From Haliotis asinina (lineage: Eukaryota; Mollusca; Gastropoda; Lepetellida; Haliotidae), in the NCBI RefSeq assembly GCF_037392515.1, contig NC_090283.1, forward strand, positions 37,278,249-37,342,248: DNA of 64,000 nucleotides, read 5' to 3'. A program made the translations under genes and the position numbers. A model generated the notes under the pieces. The model saw nothing but the letters and a program-made list of their open reading frames with translations. It was not told where the DNA came from and did no database searches. Shown here in pieces: positions 6,831 through 17,112 of this stretch (its first letter is position 1; each line of letters begins with the position of its first letter).

Positions 6831-7403
6831 AAGGGTTATCTCCCTTTACTGTGAACCAATTAGACATTAGTTCTCTTAGGTGTAAACACTATGTCTACTG
6901 TATGCGAGCTCAAGCGGGTCGCAAAACAGAGAGGTGTGATCGGGTATTCTCGAATGCGGAAGTCAGCATTGTTGAGATTACTAGGTTTAGAAGCCCCTCC
7001 TACGGTAACACAATTAAAAGCTCGAGCGAAACAGCTTGGATACACGGGTTATTCAAACCTGGGGAGAGCCGGGTTAACAGCATTGTTATCACATGCCCCC
7101 GTAGCACGTCCCACTGTAAAACAACTGAAAGCCGAGGCACACGATTTGGGTTTAGGCGGGTATTCCCGTATGAGAAAACCACAGCTTGTAGAATTATTAC
7201 GACAGAATAGAGCTATTGACCTACAGTTCGTGCGCACTGAGCGCGCTGTAGGCAACTATTTGAGAGGTTGGCGCATGCACGTTGATAGAAACATAGACAT
7301 TACAGATATCAAGCCTCTGATAGCTGATAAGGTCAACCAGGAACTAAATAACCTAGGAAGTATCAAGTTTCAGATCACAGTGAAAATGTCGCTCGATAAG
7401 CAG

Positions 7404-7420
7404 GTTGGGGGTACCACTGA
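7404..7420. repeat. Degenerate palindromic cassette in polymerase gene
   Basis: GTTGGGGGTACCACTGAG resembles the cassette consensus but has lost its right arm. It is read in frame as VGGTTE. Confidence 0.4.
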
Positions 7421-8217
7421 GTATGTCCAGCCTTACTTCCGAGGTCAACAAGAGGTCGCCACACATACAGAGACCATTGACGCATCAATCGATACCAGTT
7501 TTCAGCAGATACGAGAATACCTAGAACGCTACACACACTTGGGGTCCGGGTGGGCTGTAGATAAAATCGATAATGTCTATCTAGACATAGCTAACTACGT
7601 GCCGTTCAGAGGCGGGTCATACCTAGCCTTGCCTCCCTACTATAGGAACAAACATGCCATAGTAAACGTTAAGAATAGAGGAAACGATTGCCTGAGGTTA
7701 GCTATCAGGTCAGCCTTATTTCCAGCCGGCACTCATTCAGATAGGCTTTCTAGCTATCCCCAAGACGATGGGCTCAACTGGGATGGTATAGATGAACCCA
7801 CCCCCATATCCCAGATCACTAAAGTAGAAAAACAGAATAATCTGGCTATAAATGTCTTTGGGCACGAAGGTAACACAACAATAGTACACAGGGTCAGCCC
7901 GGTGAAGGATCGCCAAGTTATCAATATATTCATGATCCAGCGAGGTGACAAGTATCACTACACATGGATAAAACACTTTAGCAGGCTGTTATATGACCAA
8001 TCGGCACACAGAGAAAAGACCCACTTCTGTGTACGATGCCTACATGGCTTCACCCGAGCTGATTTATTAGAATCCCACCGGGATGATTGTCAAGGTGTGG
8101 GGCAGACGGCCATACGAGCCGACATGCCTAAGGAAGGTGATAATATCCCAAAATTCAGTAACCACAAGAACCAAATGTCTGTGCCTTATATCATATACGC
8201 CGACTTCGAAGCCTTAG

Positions 8218-8276
8218 TTGTGGGGGATACCCCCACACCCCCCAGTGGTGCCGCCGGCGAGGCTCCCAGTGGTGCC
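8218..8276. repeat. G/C palindromic cassette with internal duplication in polymerase gene
   Basis: GTGGGGG and CCCCCAC are perfect 7-bp arms around ATA (8220-8236). A CCCAGTGGTGCC motif then occurs twice. It encodes a Gly/Thr/Pro/Ala/Ser insertion right after exonuclease motif I, between conserved blocks. Confidence 0.65.
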
Positions 8277-9386
8277 TTTACCCACAAGACACAAGAGCAT
8301 AAAGCCTGTTCGTTTGGATACATTGTCGTCCGTTGTGACGGGGAAACGAAAGCTCCGGTAGTGTATAGGGGCCCTGACGCGGCTGAAAGGTTTCTAAAGT
8401 GTTTGCAGGAGGAAGAAAAAATTATTAGGAATGCATTGTATAGAATCGCTCCCATGCGTCTGACCCAAGACGATAAGCTAGCTCACAAGCGTAGCACTAA
8501 ATGTCACGTGTGTGACTCACCACTTAACGGTGATTCGGTGAGAGATCACTGTCACATAACTGGTAAGTATAGAGGCGCCGCTCACAGCGCGTGCAACCTC
8601 AAGCTTAAAATCAACCCTAAGACAATAAACATCCCCGTTGTCTTTCACAACTTGAGAGGGTACGACTCACACTTGATCATGCAGGCCATCGCGAAAATCG
8701 ATGGTAATATAACGTGCATCCCCAACAACATGGAGAGATACATCTCCTTCAGCTTAAACGGACTTAGGTTCATTGACTCGTTTCAGTTCCTCCTGTCGTC
8801 ACTCGACAGTCTGGTCAAGGCCAACAATACCTTCCCTATCACCGATCGATACACAGACGCCGAGACTAGACCCCTGCTTATGAGGAAGGGTGTGTACCCC
8901 TATGAGTACATGGATAGTTGGGTCAAGTTCACCGAGACCAGACTACCCCCTATTGACTGCTTTTATAGCAAGCTGAATGAGGCGTCCGTCTCACGAGATG
9001 ATTACTCGCACGCGACTAACGTATGGAATAAATTGGGTTGTAAGAACCTGGGTGATTATCACGACCTGTACTTGAGGACAGATGTACTGCTGTTAGCCGA
9101 CGTGTTTGAGACGTTTAGGCGGACGTGTTTAAAGCAGTATAAACTCGATCCCGCATGGTATTACACCAGCCCAGGTCTGTCGTGGGACGCCTTGCTTAAA
9201 AAGACCGGAGTTAATTTGGAATTGCTCACAGATTACGACATGCACCTATTCATTGAGAAAGGCTTGCGAGGTGGGATTTCCATGGCATCCAAACGATACG
9301 CGAAAGCAAATAATCAATACGTGAAAGGTTACGATCCTAACAAGCCAACCAATCACATTCTCTACCTCGACGCAAACAACCTGTAA

Positions 9387-10607
9387 GGCTGGGCCATGAG
9401 CCAGTATCTACCTACAGGGGGATTCGAATGGGTACCCCACGTTGATGTTATGGGGGTTGCACCAGATTCGAACAAAGGGTATATCCTCGAGGTTGACTTA
9501 GAGTACCCCAAGGAATTACACACATCGCACAACAGCTACCCCCTGGCCCCCGAACGTATGAGGGTTAACCCAGACTGGATGTCTGAGTACCAACATAACT
9601 TGTCAGGTGGGCGTGTGACAGACGTTGAAAAACTCGTGCCTAACTTAATGAATAAGACCAAGTACATCGTTCACTATCGCAACCTACAGCTGTACCTGTC
9701 GTTGGGTATGAGGCTGACCAAAATACACAGGGTGCTCATGTTCGACCAGAGCCCATGGATGGAGCCCTACATCAGAATGAACACAGACCTACGAAAAAAA
9801 GCCACCAGTGATTTTGAGAAAAATCTCTACAAGCTCATGAACAACTCGGTGTTTGGTAAGACTATGGAGAACCTGAGGAAACGCGTGACAGTGAAGCTGG
9901 TTCGATCGAGTGAGGAAGACAAGCTCAGGAGATTGATAGCCAGTCCGGCATTCAACCGTAGTAAGATATTCACAGACAACTTGGTTGCCCTACACATGAA
10001 GAAAAGCCACATAAAATTCAACCGGCCTGTTTACGTGGGGATGAGCATCCTCGATTTATCCAAACACCTGATGTACGACTTTTACTACAACGAGCTCAAG
10101 AAACAGTACGGTGACAGGTGTGAAGTGCTGTACACTGACACGGATTCCCTGCTGATGGAGATTCGAACTGAGGACGTGTACGAGGACATGAAAAAACACC
10201 TCGATTTATACGACACCAGCGACTACCCTAAGACCCATGCCATACACAGTACGGTAAATAAAAAGGTCCTAGGTAAGATGAAGGACGAGTGTGCTGGCAC
10301 GCCCATAGCCGAGTACATAGGTTTGAGACCTAAGATGTACTCCATACTGAAAGCCGACAATAGTGAGATCCGGAAGGCTAAAGGGGTTAAGAAGTATGTG
10401 GTGAAACAACACATCAAACACGCCAGATTCAAGGAAGCCCTGTTCAAGACCCGTACCTTTAGACATAAAATGAACACACTTAGAAGTGATGGACATAAGA
10501 TATACGGACTGACTATAAACAAGACGTCCCTGTCGCCTATGGACACGAAACGTTGGATAGCTATTGATGGGATAAACACATACGCGTATGGACATGAAAA
10601 AATTTGA
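9387..10607 (+). pseudogene. polB: Protein-primed type-B DNA polymerase, C-terminal part
   Basis: This carries the palm and thumb of the polymerase in the same frame as the part ending at 9386. The first internal Met is at 9396. Motif B is KLMNNSVFGKT. Motif C is YTDTDSLLME at 10131-10160, with both catalytic Asp present. A KxY-type element (GLRPKMYSI) and a basic thumb (KKYVVKQHIKHARFKEALF) follow. All catalytic blocks on this side are intact and no further stop or frameshift is seen. The 3' end overlaps the integrase start by 20 bp. As a separate protein it would lack the exonuclease and motif A, so I list it with the upstream half as one interrupted gene. Confidence 0.9.
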
Positions 10608-11556
10608 GGCTATTTACTACACCCCGCGTGGGTACTGGAAAGGAGCTAGCGCAGTAGATAAGCTAGCTAAAATAGCGCGAGTACCCCCTGAGGAAGCCAA
10701 AGCGTGGCTTGAAAAACAAGCCCTGTGGCAGATCTATTTGCCGGCACCACGCTACGTGCCTAGAAGGAGGTTCGGTATTAACATACCTAATAGCGTTCAC
10801 CAGGCAGACCTACTGTTCCTACCCCACGACAAGAGGTACAAGTATGCCTTAACCGTAGTGGACGTAGCCAGTCGTTACAAGGAAGCCGAACCCTTGACCA
10901 CGAAAGATTCGGCCCAGGTAGCCAGAGGATTCGAACGCATATACAAACGCAGCCCGCTGACGTGGCCAACAGAGCTGCAAGTTGACCCCGGACGGGAGTT
11001 CATGGGTGCCGTGTCACAACTGCTAGCCAAACACGATACAAAGGTCAGGCGTGGCACGGCCGGAGCCCATCGCAGCCAAGCCATAGTTGAGAGATTTAAT
11101 AGGACTTTGGCTGAGCGCTTGTTCGGCCATCAGTATGCTAGGGAGATGGCCACCCCTGGAAAACGATCGACTGAATGGGTCACGAGGTTACCCAAGGTGG
11201 TGTCGGCAATCAACCATGAAGTCACCCGTCTCACCGGTAAGAAACCGGCAGACGCTATCAAACTAAAATCAATAGTTGCAGAGTCGGCCGCTCCATTGCG
11301 TGGGAAGGAGAAACAGATACCAGATAGGGCCCTAGTGAGGTATCTATACCAGCCGGGGGAACACGAGGGTGATAGCCGTAAGCGGGCCACCGATCCTATA
11401 TGGTCAGTCAAAACTTACAACATAGATAAAGTGGATATGAAAGCCGACGAACCTAACTTGTACTACTTGAGGGATGGCCCGGGTAGGGGTTTTGTAAGAG
11501 AAGAATTATTGATCGTACCGTACGGCACAGTGTTACCTCCAACCAATACACGGTAA
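10588..11556 (+). CDS. Retroviral-type DDE integrase of Polinton
   Basis: This 322-residue protein has the RVE core. D74 (HQADLLFLP), D133 (QVDPGREF) and E168 (AIVERFNRTLAE) form the catalytic triad, with an RRGTAGAHRSQAIVERFN segment as in Ty3-type and Polinton integrases. A C-terminal SH3/chromo-like segment of about 45 residues (PIWSVKTYNIDKV, REELLIVP) would contact DNA. No HHCC zinc motif is visible at the N-terminus, only a short helical stretch. It would insert the linear genome with a short target duplication. The start overlaps the polymerase end by 20 bp, suggesting co-expression. The catalytic residues are intact, so this gene is not visibly decayed. Confidence 0.9.
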   Translation: MDMKKFEAIYYTPRGYWKGASAVDKLAKIARVPPEEAKAWLEKQALWQIYLPAPRYVPRRRFGINIPNSVHQADLLFLPHDKRYKYALTVVDVASRYKEAEPLTTKDSAQVARGFERIYKRSPLTWPTELQVDPGREFMGAVSQLLAKHDTKVRRGTAGAHRSQAIVERFNRTLAERLFGHQYAREMATPGKRSTEWVTRLPKVVSAINHEVTRLTGKKPADAIKLKSIVAESAAPLRGKEKQIPDRALVRYLYQPGEHEGDSRKRATDPIWSVKTYNIDKVDMKADEPNLYYLRDGPGRGFVREELLIVPYGTVLPPTNTR

Positions 11557-11622
11557 ACTGTTTCATAGACACCCAACCTTTTTGTAGTAGGGGTAATAGT
11601 AGCAAGATCTAAGGTCCCAACC

Positions 11623-11649
11623 AAAGCCTTATTTAGTAAATAAGGCTTT
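11623..11649. terminator. Perfect 13-bp-arm hairpin after the integrase gene
   Basis: AAAGCCTTATTTA, a single G, then its exact reverse complement. It lies 66 bp after the integrase stop. It could end transcription of the polymerase-integrase unit or mark the terminal region of the element. No terminal inverted repeat can be confirmed because the left end is outside the window. Confidence 0.55.
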
Positions 11650-11873
11650 GTAGAGACATTTCTTGAAAGTGGTCCAGAACCCCCATTGTATATACTACTA
11701 TCTGACAGTTGTCAACTTTCTAAAGCCCAGACATCAACGTAGAAGCAGTAATTGTATTATTCAACTTAGATGTTAAATCTACCATGTTTTGAAACTGGCC
11801 GCTTTGCAAAATTATAGAATACAGGCATTTTTTAGCACTAGATGAATATCGGTTATACGATGACAAGCTCTGC

Positions 11874-12610
11874 TTATTCTTGTGTCCCATTATTTGGGTG
11901 ATTTCTCAACCTTCGACACCGGCGTGTGACAAAAGGGTAAATGTCATCGCCCGTACAGTGATTAGTGTAGATTTTACTGAGACCACAAACATGGGAAATC
12001 ACCTTCATCATGTTTTCCAAGGTGTTGTGGCCAAGTGCTTTTGATGTGAACCACGTGGGATCAGATTCACAAGCGTTTTTATGGGGGTGCTGAAAAAATG
12101 CTGTGTTACTTGGATTTAGTTTTGATATGTATTTTCGAAAGGATAATACCAGACAGGAAGCAGTGCCAGTCGCACTGTGCGTCATTGTGATAAATTCACA
12201 TCCAACTTCGTCTGTATCAACAACGAAGCACATGCTTGTCAAATCACTTTGGTTCTCGCATCTGCAGCAACCAAAACCTAACGTAAAGTCAAGCCAGACC
12301 TTTCTTTGAAGTTCAGTTGGGCTATCAGCATTGAGGTGATTTCGGTCACCTTCTGAAATGGGTGGATGGGATTATCTAAGCCTAACTGCTTAAGACATTT
12401 CAACATTCCTGAGAAAGTATTGTTGGCTGTGTGGAATTCCTTGTCTTGGATGATATTTCTTTGGAATGGGGGCTGTCGGATGTGTCTGTGAATTGAAGCC
12501 CAGATTTCGACAAAGGATGATTTGGAATAGTACTGCCCCGAACTTTGGCGTAGAAGCACTTGAGTTCATTCAGTACGTTCATTGCGAAGTTGAGGAGTTC
12601 ATTCAGTTCA
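11874..12610 (-). pseudogene. Crypton-type tyrosine recombinase (DUF3504/KIAA1958-like) remnant
   Basis: Minus-strand pieces in three frames read as one decayed gene. From 12610 down: NELKCFYAKVR, then YYSKSSFVEIWASIHRHI, then DKEFHTANNTFSGMLKCLKQ, and after a frame change ALGHNTLENMMKVISHVCGL with SKIYTNHC. These match the conserved blocks of the Crypton-derived recombinase-like domain (KIAA1958, ZMYM, QRICH1 families) as I know them. The catalytic end (the Arg after TNHC and the final Tyr) is scrambled. It lies about 230 bp beyond the Polinton-side hairpin. It could be a dead Crypton or a fragment of a domesticated gene. Confidence 0.7.
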
Positions 12611-13029
12611 ATCAGTACTTTTGTTGTGAAGTTGAAGTCACTCTGAGGGAAAATGGAAAATTCTGTGCAGTAACCAGGTAACTTAAAACAGCTTATTTAC
12701 CTAAAGTGTTTTCATGTTTTGGTGGTTGAGAAAGTATTGTATATAGTTCGTCTAGGTGTCAGTCTAGATCAAAACATCTGAACGCTTATGATTTCTCATC
12801 ATATTACAGATAAAAGCATTTAACTAAGAACCTAAATTTTTAATTTACCTTACCATAGGTCTTATGCATATTACCTCAAGCTTCGCTAGAAGAGATCAGA
12901 CAGTCGTTGATTCACCATTCACTATATGGCTGCCTCATGTAATCCACGTATGTCATCACGGATCTGCCCACTGGCGCAAGCATGAACAATCCAAAAATCA
13001 CTTTTACTTCTAGGGCTCGTCTGTTCGGA
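12611..13029. other. Stretch with no recognised content
   Basis: AT-rich sequence between the Crypton-type remnant and the DIRS-like element. I see no gene, repeat or RNA. Confidence 0.5.
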
Positions 13030-13439
13030 CATGTTTGGTTCGCTTTAAGTTTACCTACTTTGTGGTTCAATTAAGTTTTTTCCTGACGGGTAGGGATGGT
13101 TTGTATCCCTTAGGTGAGTGTGTTAAGTATTATTTAACTGCACTTACCTTGCTACCTTGTGTTGTCTTTTTCTCTCACTTCGGGGTGGGTTCGCCCGCGT
13201 CGTGTGTGAGTGCGGCTTGATGTCCGTGGGGGTATTATAACTTGCTGTTTTTTCCTTCCTCCAAGTGGGTTTCCATGTCGTTTGGTGTTTTTGGCCATGT
13301 TTCACTGTTTTTGTTACGTTTTTTTGTGCTGTATTGTGGTGCAGCGCAGACAGCCATTTTGGTTGTTTGATCTTCACTGTCACAAGCTCATGGGCGTGCC
13401 TACTTTATATGGTGGAGGTGCGTTTATTATGTGGATTTT

Positions 13440-14831
13440 TGTCTGTTGCAGTTATCTGTGTATGACTCATCAGTTTTGCACTATCTGCAAGGGGCAGAAG
13501 TCGGCCAAAGGTCCTCAACCTTGGTGTCCGGATTGTGCTTCGAAAGCCTGCTCCACTGATGATCGTTGCCGCTATTGTGAAGTCTTATTAGTGGCAGACT
13601 TTAAGACTTTTTTGGCTGTTAGAAGGAAGCGTTTTACTCAACGGAGAAGAAGGATGTCATGTCCAGCCTCGTCTTTAGGTTCATTACCAGACAACCCTGA
13701 ACTGCCACCGCTTTCACCGCCGGTACCAACGCCGGGTTTGGGGCGCTCATTCGTGACTCCTGCTCGTTCATCGCCTGAAGTACAGCGCTCGGACTCCTTC
13801 GTGGACTTGTCCCACCCTGACGCCCTGTCCCATCTGAAGGTTCAGAGACTTTTGTCTCTTGACGCCCGGCGCTGCTTCAAGACCAGAGCCTACCTCTTCA
13901 TCTACGCCAGCGCCTTTATTGATGACAGCGCCTATCCCAATGCCTGGACTTATTTCTACGCCAGCGCCATTGCCTGTACCAGCGCCGATGACTACGCCAG
14001 CGCTCATACCTACGTCAGCGCCATTGCCTACACTAGTGCCTATCCCGACACCAGCGCCGATCCATGATACCAGCGCCTATTCCGACTCCAGTTCCTATCC
14101 CCTTATTGTATCCCTAGAGTATCTCACACTTTATCCAGAGAGCAGATCTTACAGCGTCTAATGAGGAGCGCGCACAGCACCTGGAGGCTGAGCGCTCACG
14201 GCGCAGGTCACGGTCTAGATCACCTAGGAATCGGTGCTCCAAGACTCCGCACCGCGGTCAGCGTTGGCATTCTCGCTCTGTCTCACGATCCCCACGACAC
14301 CTTTTGGAGGATGATTCCCGTTCTGCTAATAGGGGTAGGCGTCGACTACGTTCTCAGTCCAGATCTCCTCGGTGCTCATCTAGGACTCGGCACTCGAGGT
14401 CGCCTGAGCCATCTCGGGTTTCATCTAACGAGTCTATTGCTCGCGCATCAGCACCCTCGTCTACTCAGCGGCATGAGTCAACGTCTGTGTCCTGGGAAGA
14501 CTTAGAAGAGCAGTTCTTTTGCCCAGATTATGAGGAGGAGGCAGGGGATGCCAGCGATGAGGACGTGACTTATTTACCCTTATCAGCAGTCTTTGAATGG
14601 ATCGCGCTACCAGACTGCCCTTTAACTTCGGCGGACTCTAGCAACCCAGCAGCTATCCACTTGTCACCAGAGCTGCTTATCCCACCGCATCCTATGGTGG
14701 CGGACGCTGTGGCCCTTTTAGATGAGGATTTTGCTAAACTATCCTTAAACCCGACTATTAAGGCATCTAAATCCAGGAGGCCTGATTATGAAATTCACAG
14801 TTTGGATTTCACTGACAGTGGTGCTATCTAG
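13440..14831 (+). pseudogene. DIRS gag-like protein remnant
   Basis: Starting near 13463, MTHQFCTICKGQKSAKGPQP leads into a CxxC series (CPDCASKACSTDDRCRYCEV) and then a basic stretch. After a frame change the 14304-14831 segment is first Arg/Ser-rich (RRRLRSQSRSPRCSSRTRHS) and then acidic (FFCPDYEEEAGDASDEDVTY). This layout suits a DIRS gag: zinc-type module, RS-rich basic segment and acidic C-terminus. A short Pro/Ala-coding minisatellite (13880-14090) interrupts it and stays open in more than one frame. Confidence 0.5.
13880..14090 (+). repeat. Degenerate minisatellite around GCCAGCGCC
   Basis: GCCAGCGCC/GACAGCGCC-type units recur about every 24-30 bases. In one frame they read Tyr/Ala/Ser, in another Pro/Ala/Thr, so the open frames here come from the repeat. 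Confidence 0.55.
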
Positions 14832-15639
14832 GACGAATCCCTTAAACGCCTCCCAGTCTTGCTACAAGGTACAAGACTACAAGTAGGCCGTCATCGCCAG
14901 TGAACTTAAGCGCATGTTTAAGGCGATTTCCGCGCTGGCTTCTGCGACATCGGCGGCAGCGATGGACTTATCCGAGGATAACGCCTGAAGGATTGACCAC
15001 CTGACTACAATCTTTGCTTGGCAGGGTAAGGTGCTCCATGATTTGCCGGCGGCTTTGACCGTGACTACGTCGGTACGTCGCTCTGGTTTCCTGGACGCTT
15101 GTAGTTGGCAGGAGGAGTTACGTTACGCTAGTTACTTCGTGCGCCTTTCACCTCCAAGTTCCTTTTTGACGACAGAATCCCCGCAGTATATATACAACAT
15201 GCGGAACTAACTAACACAAAGGTAGGATTATCAACATTTGAGGCTTTGGGATTGGCCTTCCGTGGCCGAGCCAGAGGCAGTGGAAAGAAAAGGTACATCC
15301 CAAGGAGGGAGTCAATCCGTTCCTCATTTGGTAGAGGGCGCAGTTGTGTCAAGGATGCCAACACCCAGCGCAAACCACAGGAACGCGGCCGAGATACTTC
15401 CTCAGCGTCTGGTAGAGCTAGGGGCAAGCGCCCCTACTCTGGATGCTGAAGCCAGAGACTTCTACGACTGGAACCTCCCACCCCCAGTCGTACCGATCCA
15501 CCCAACTCCAGTAGGTGGGAGACTAGGGGTCTTCTGAGCCAACTGGTCATTCCTGGGTGACCCATACATGAGCAACTGACTCCACCGCTGACTTCCACTC
15601 CCCAGTAGCGTGTGCATTCGCAACACGAATCGCATCAAC

Positions 15640-16035
15640 AAGCTCTCCTAGCATCGAACATCTGTTGACAAAGAGAGCCATAGAGAGAGTGCTGGAGCCT
15701 CATCTCTCCCCGGGGTTCTACTCACCCATCTTCCTAGTACCAAAAAAAGATTCCAACAAAATGTGTATGATCCACAATATGGCGACCTTCAAAAGCCTAT
15801 ATCTGGCCAGTCTGGATCTACAAGACATCTACACATCCCCATATTCCCACACCACAGGAAGTACCTGAGGTTCGTTTTTAACGGAGTGCACTACCAGTGG
15901 AGGGTGCTTCCATTTGGAATTTCTACGGCCCCGTGGCTTTTCACTCAGATCACGCTGTCTGTAACCCGTTTTCTCCATCTCCATCTCTAAGGAGTAGACT
16001 TTGACCCATATATAGACGACTGTCTTCTCAACCAC
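15640..16035 (+). pseudogene. DIRS reverse transcriptase remnant
   Basis: The frame at 15665-15868 gives FYSPIFLVPKKDSNKMCMIH and LASLDLQDIY. The overlapping frame then gives KYLRFVFNGVHYQWRVLPFG and STAPWLFTQI. After a stop, the catalytic YIDD is encoded at 16009-16020. The order of RT blocks is right, but at least one frameshift and one stop separate them. Confidence 0.8.
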
Positions 16036-16122
16036 TGCAATCCTCAGTTCCTACGCAACCAGATGGAGGGCTGGAGGGCTGTTAATGACTTGGGTCAATC
16101 TTGTCAGAGTCCCTCCTGATCA

Positions 16123-17072
16123 GTGGTGGAAGATTCTCGCTTTCGCAGATTGAGGCCTATCTCAACCCCTGACCCTCAGAGAGTGGCATTCGCAGTTGGG
16201 TCTGTTAACGTTGGCACAAGATCTAACTGTCAGAGGACGTCTCATGTTACGGCCATTGCAGAGGTTCCTGGTGCTGTTTATCCAGGAGAACGACCTCAAG
16301 TCAGCGTTCCTTCTGCCTCTGCACCTGCATCGGTACCTCCAGTCATGGACGGTAAAATCGAACGTCTGCGCCGGTGTTTGTTTGAGAGACTTCAGCCACG
16401 TCCACGAGCACCTGAACAGCCAGGTCAGGCGCCGAAAGACAGTGGCACATCAACAACCTACAACAGCAAGCCGTCATCTTGGCAGTGCGTCACTGGTTAC
16501 CAAACTCTTGGTAGCCTCAGACAACTCCACAATCATTTGGGTAATACGGAACCATGGCACGACCGGATTCAAACAACTGTTGGACCAGATGTTCCAGGTA
16601 GCGTCTGTTTTAGACAGCAATGGAATTGCAGTCGCTGTTCGACACATCCCCTGCTGCAAGAACATTCTAACACATCCCAGTAGACCATCCCCCGACGGTG
16701 TGGATGATACATCCAGACGTATTTCGCCAGCTCTGTCTGCTTCGCGGGAGGCCCCTGGTGGACCTTTTCGGTATCAGCTTCAACCACCATTTGCCGACGT
16801 ATGTGTCTCCCGTACAAGACCCGCAGGTGTGGGCAATCAACGCGATGTCCCTGTCGTGGGAAGGCCTGGACGCTTACTCGTTCCCACCTCCAGTCCTTCT
16901 CTCAGAAGTGGTCGCCAAAATCAAGCAGACACAGAGCCTGAGACTGCTTTTGGTCGCACCTTGGTGGCCAACCAGACAGTGGTTTCCCGACCTACGACAT
17001 CTCGCCAGCGGAGAGACGTTCCAGCTCCCAGACTGGCTTGAGGTAATATGCATAAGACCTATGGTAAGGTAA
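16123..17072 (+). pseudogene. DIRS RNase H and downstream domain remnant
   Basis: Frame pieces include LLVASDNSTIIWVIRNHGTT, an RNase H Asp-containing block. They also include GRPLVDLFG, TYVSPVQDPQVWAINAMSLS and LLLVAPWWPTRQWFPDLRHL, typical of the region that follows RNase H in DIRS elements. The blocks are spread over three frames, so the gene is dead. Confidence 0.7.
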
Positions 17073-17112
17073 GTATTTAAATATCTAAAATATTTAGATT
17101 TTAACAATTTAA
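17064..17112 (+). repeat. GGTAAGTATTTAAATATC motif, copy 1
   Basis: About 48 bp resembling the reverse complement of 20893-20944 and, more loosely, the direct sequence at 21148-21200. It begins right where the DIRS coding remnant ends. Confidence 0.5.

Larger units (their letters stand above)
6891..9386 (+). pseudogene. polB: Protein-primed type-B DNA polymerase, N-terminal part, ended by in-frame TAA
   Basis: The first 831 residues of the Polinton replicative polymerase. Three 30-residue SAP-like repeats open it at residues 3-32, 38-67 and 75-104 (TVCELKRVAK, TVTQLKARAK, TVKQLKAEAH; two contain GYSRMRK). A globular region follows (NDCLRLAIRSALF to YHYTWIKHFSRLL), possibly an OTU/papain-like fold. 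A CxxC...HxxxxC finger comes next. Exonuclease motif I is YADFEA (D438, E440). An inserted endonuclease-VII-like zinc module (C538, C541; RDHCHITGKYRG) precedes Exo II (NLRGYDSHL) and Exo III (YLRTDVLLLADVF). The frame stops at TAA 9384-9386, inside the polymerase motif A region. The rest continues in the same frame from 9387. Two palindromic cassettes lie inside it (7404, 8218). Whether the TAA is a disabling mutation, an assembly error or read through cannot be told from sequence alone. Confidence 0.9.
13030..17072 (+). mobile_element. DIRS-like retrotransposon, decayed (gag, RT, RNase H)
   Basis: A cysteine/arginine-rich gag-like region, a reverse transcriptase and an RNase H/C-terminal region follow in order on the plus strand with several frame changes. 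The RT wording (VPKKD, KYLRFVFNGVHYQWRVLPFG) and the post-RNase H domain (PLVDLFG, LLLVAPWWPTRQWFPDL) point to DIRS rather than Ty3. The tyrosine recombinase expected next is not attached; a recombinase remnant lies at 20040-20640. The right limit is taken where a GGTAAGTATTTAAATATC motif begins (17070). Confidence 0.75.
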
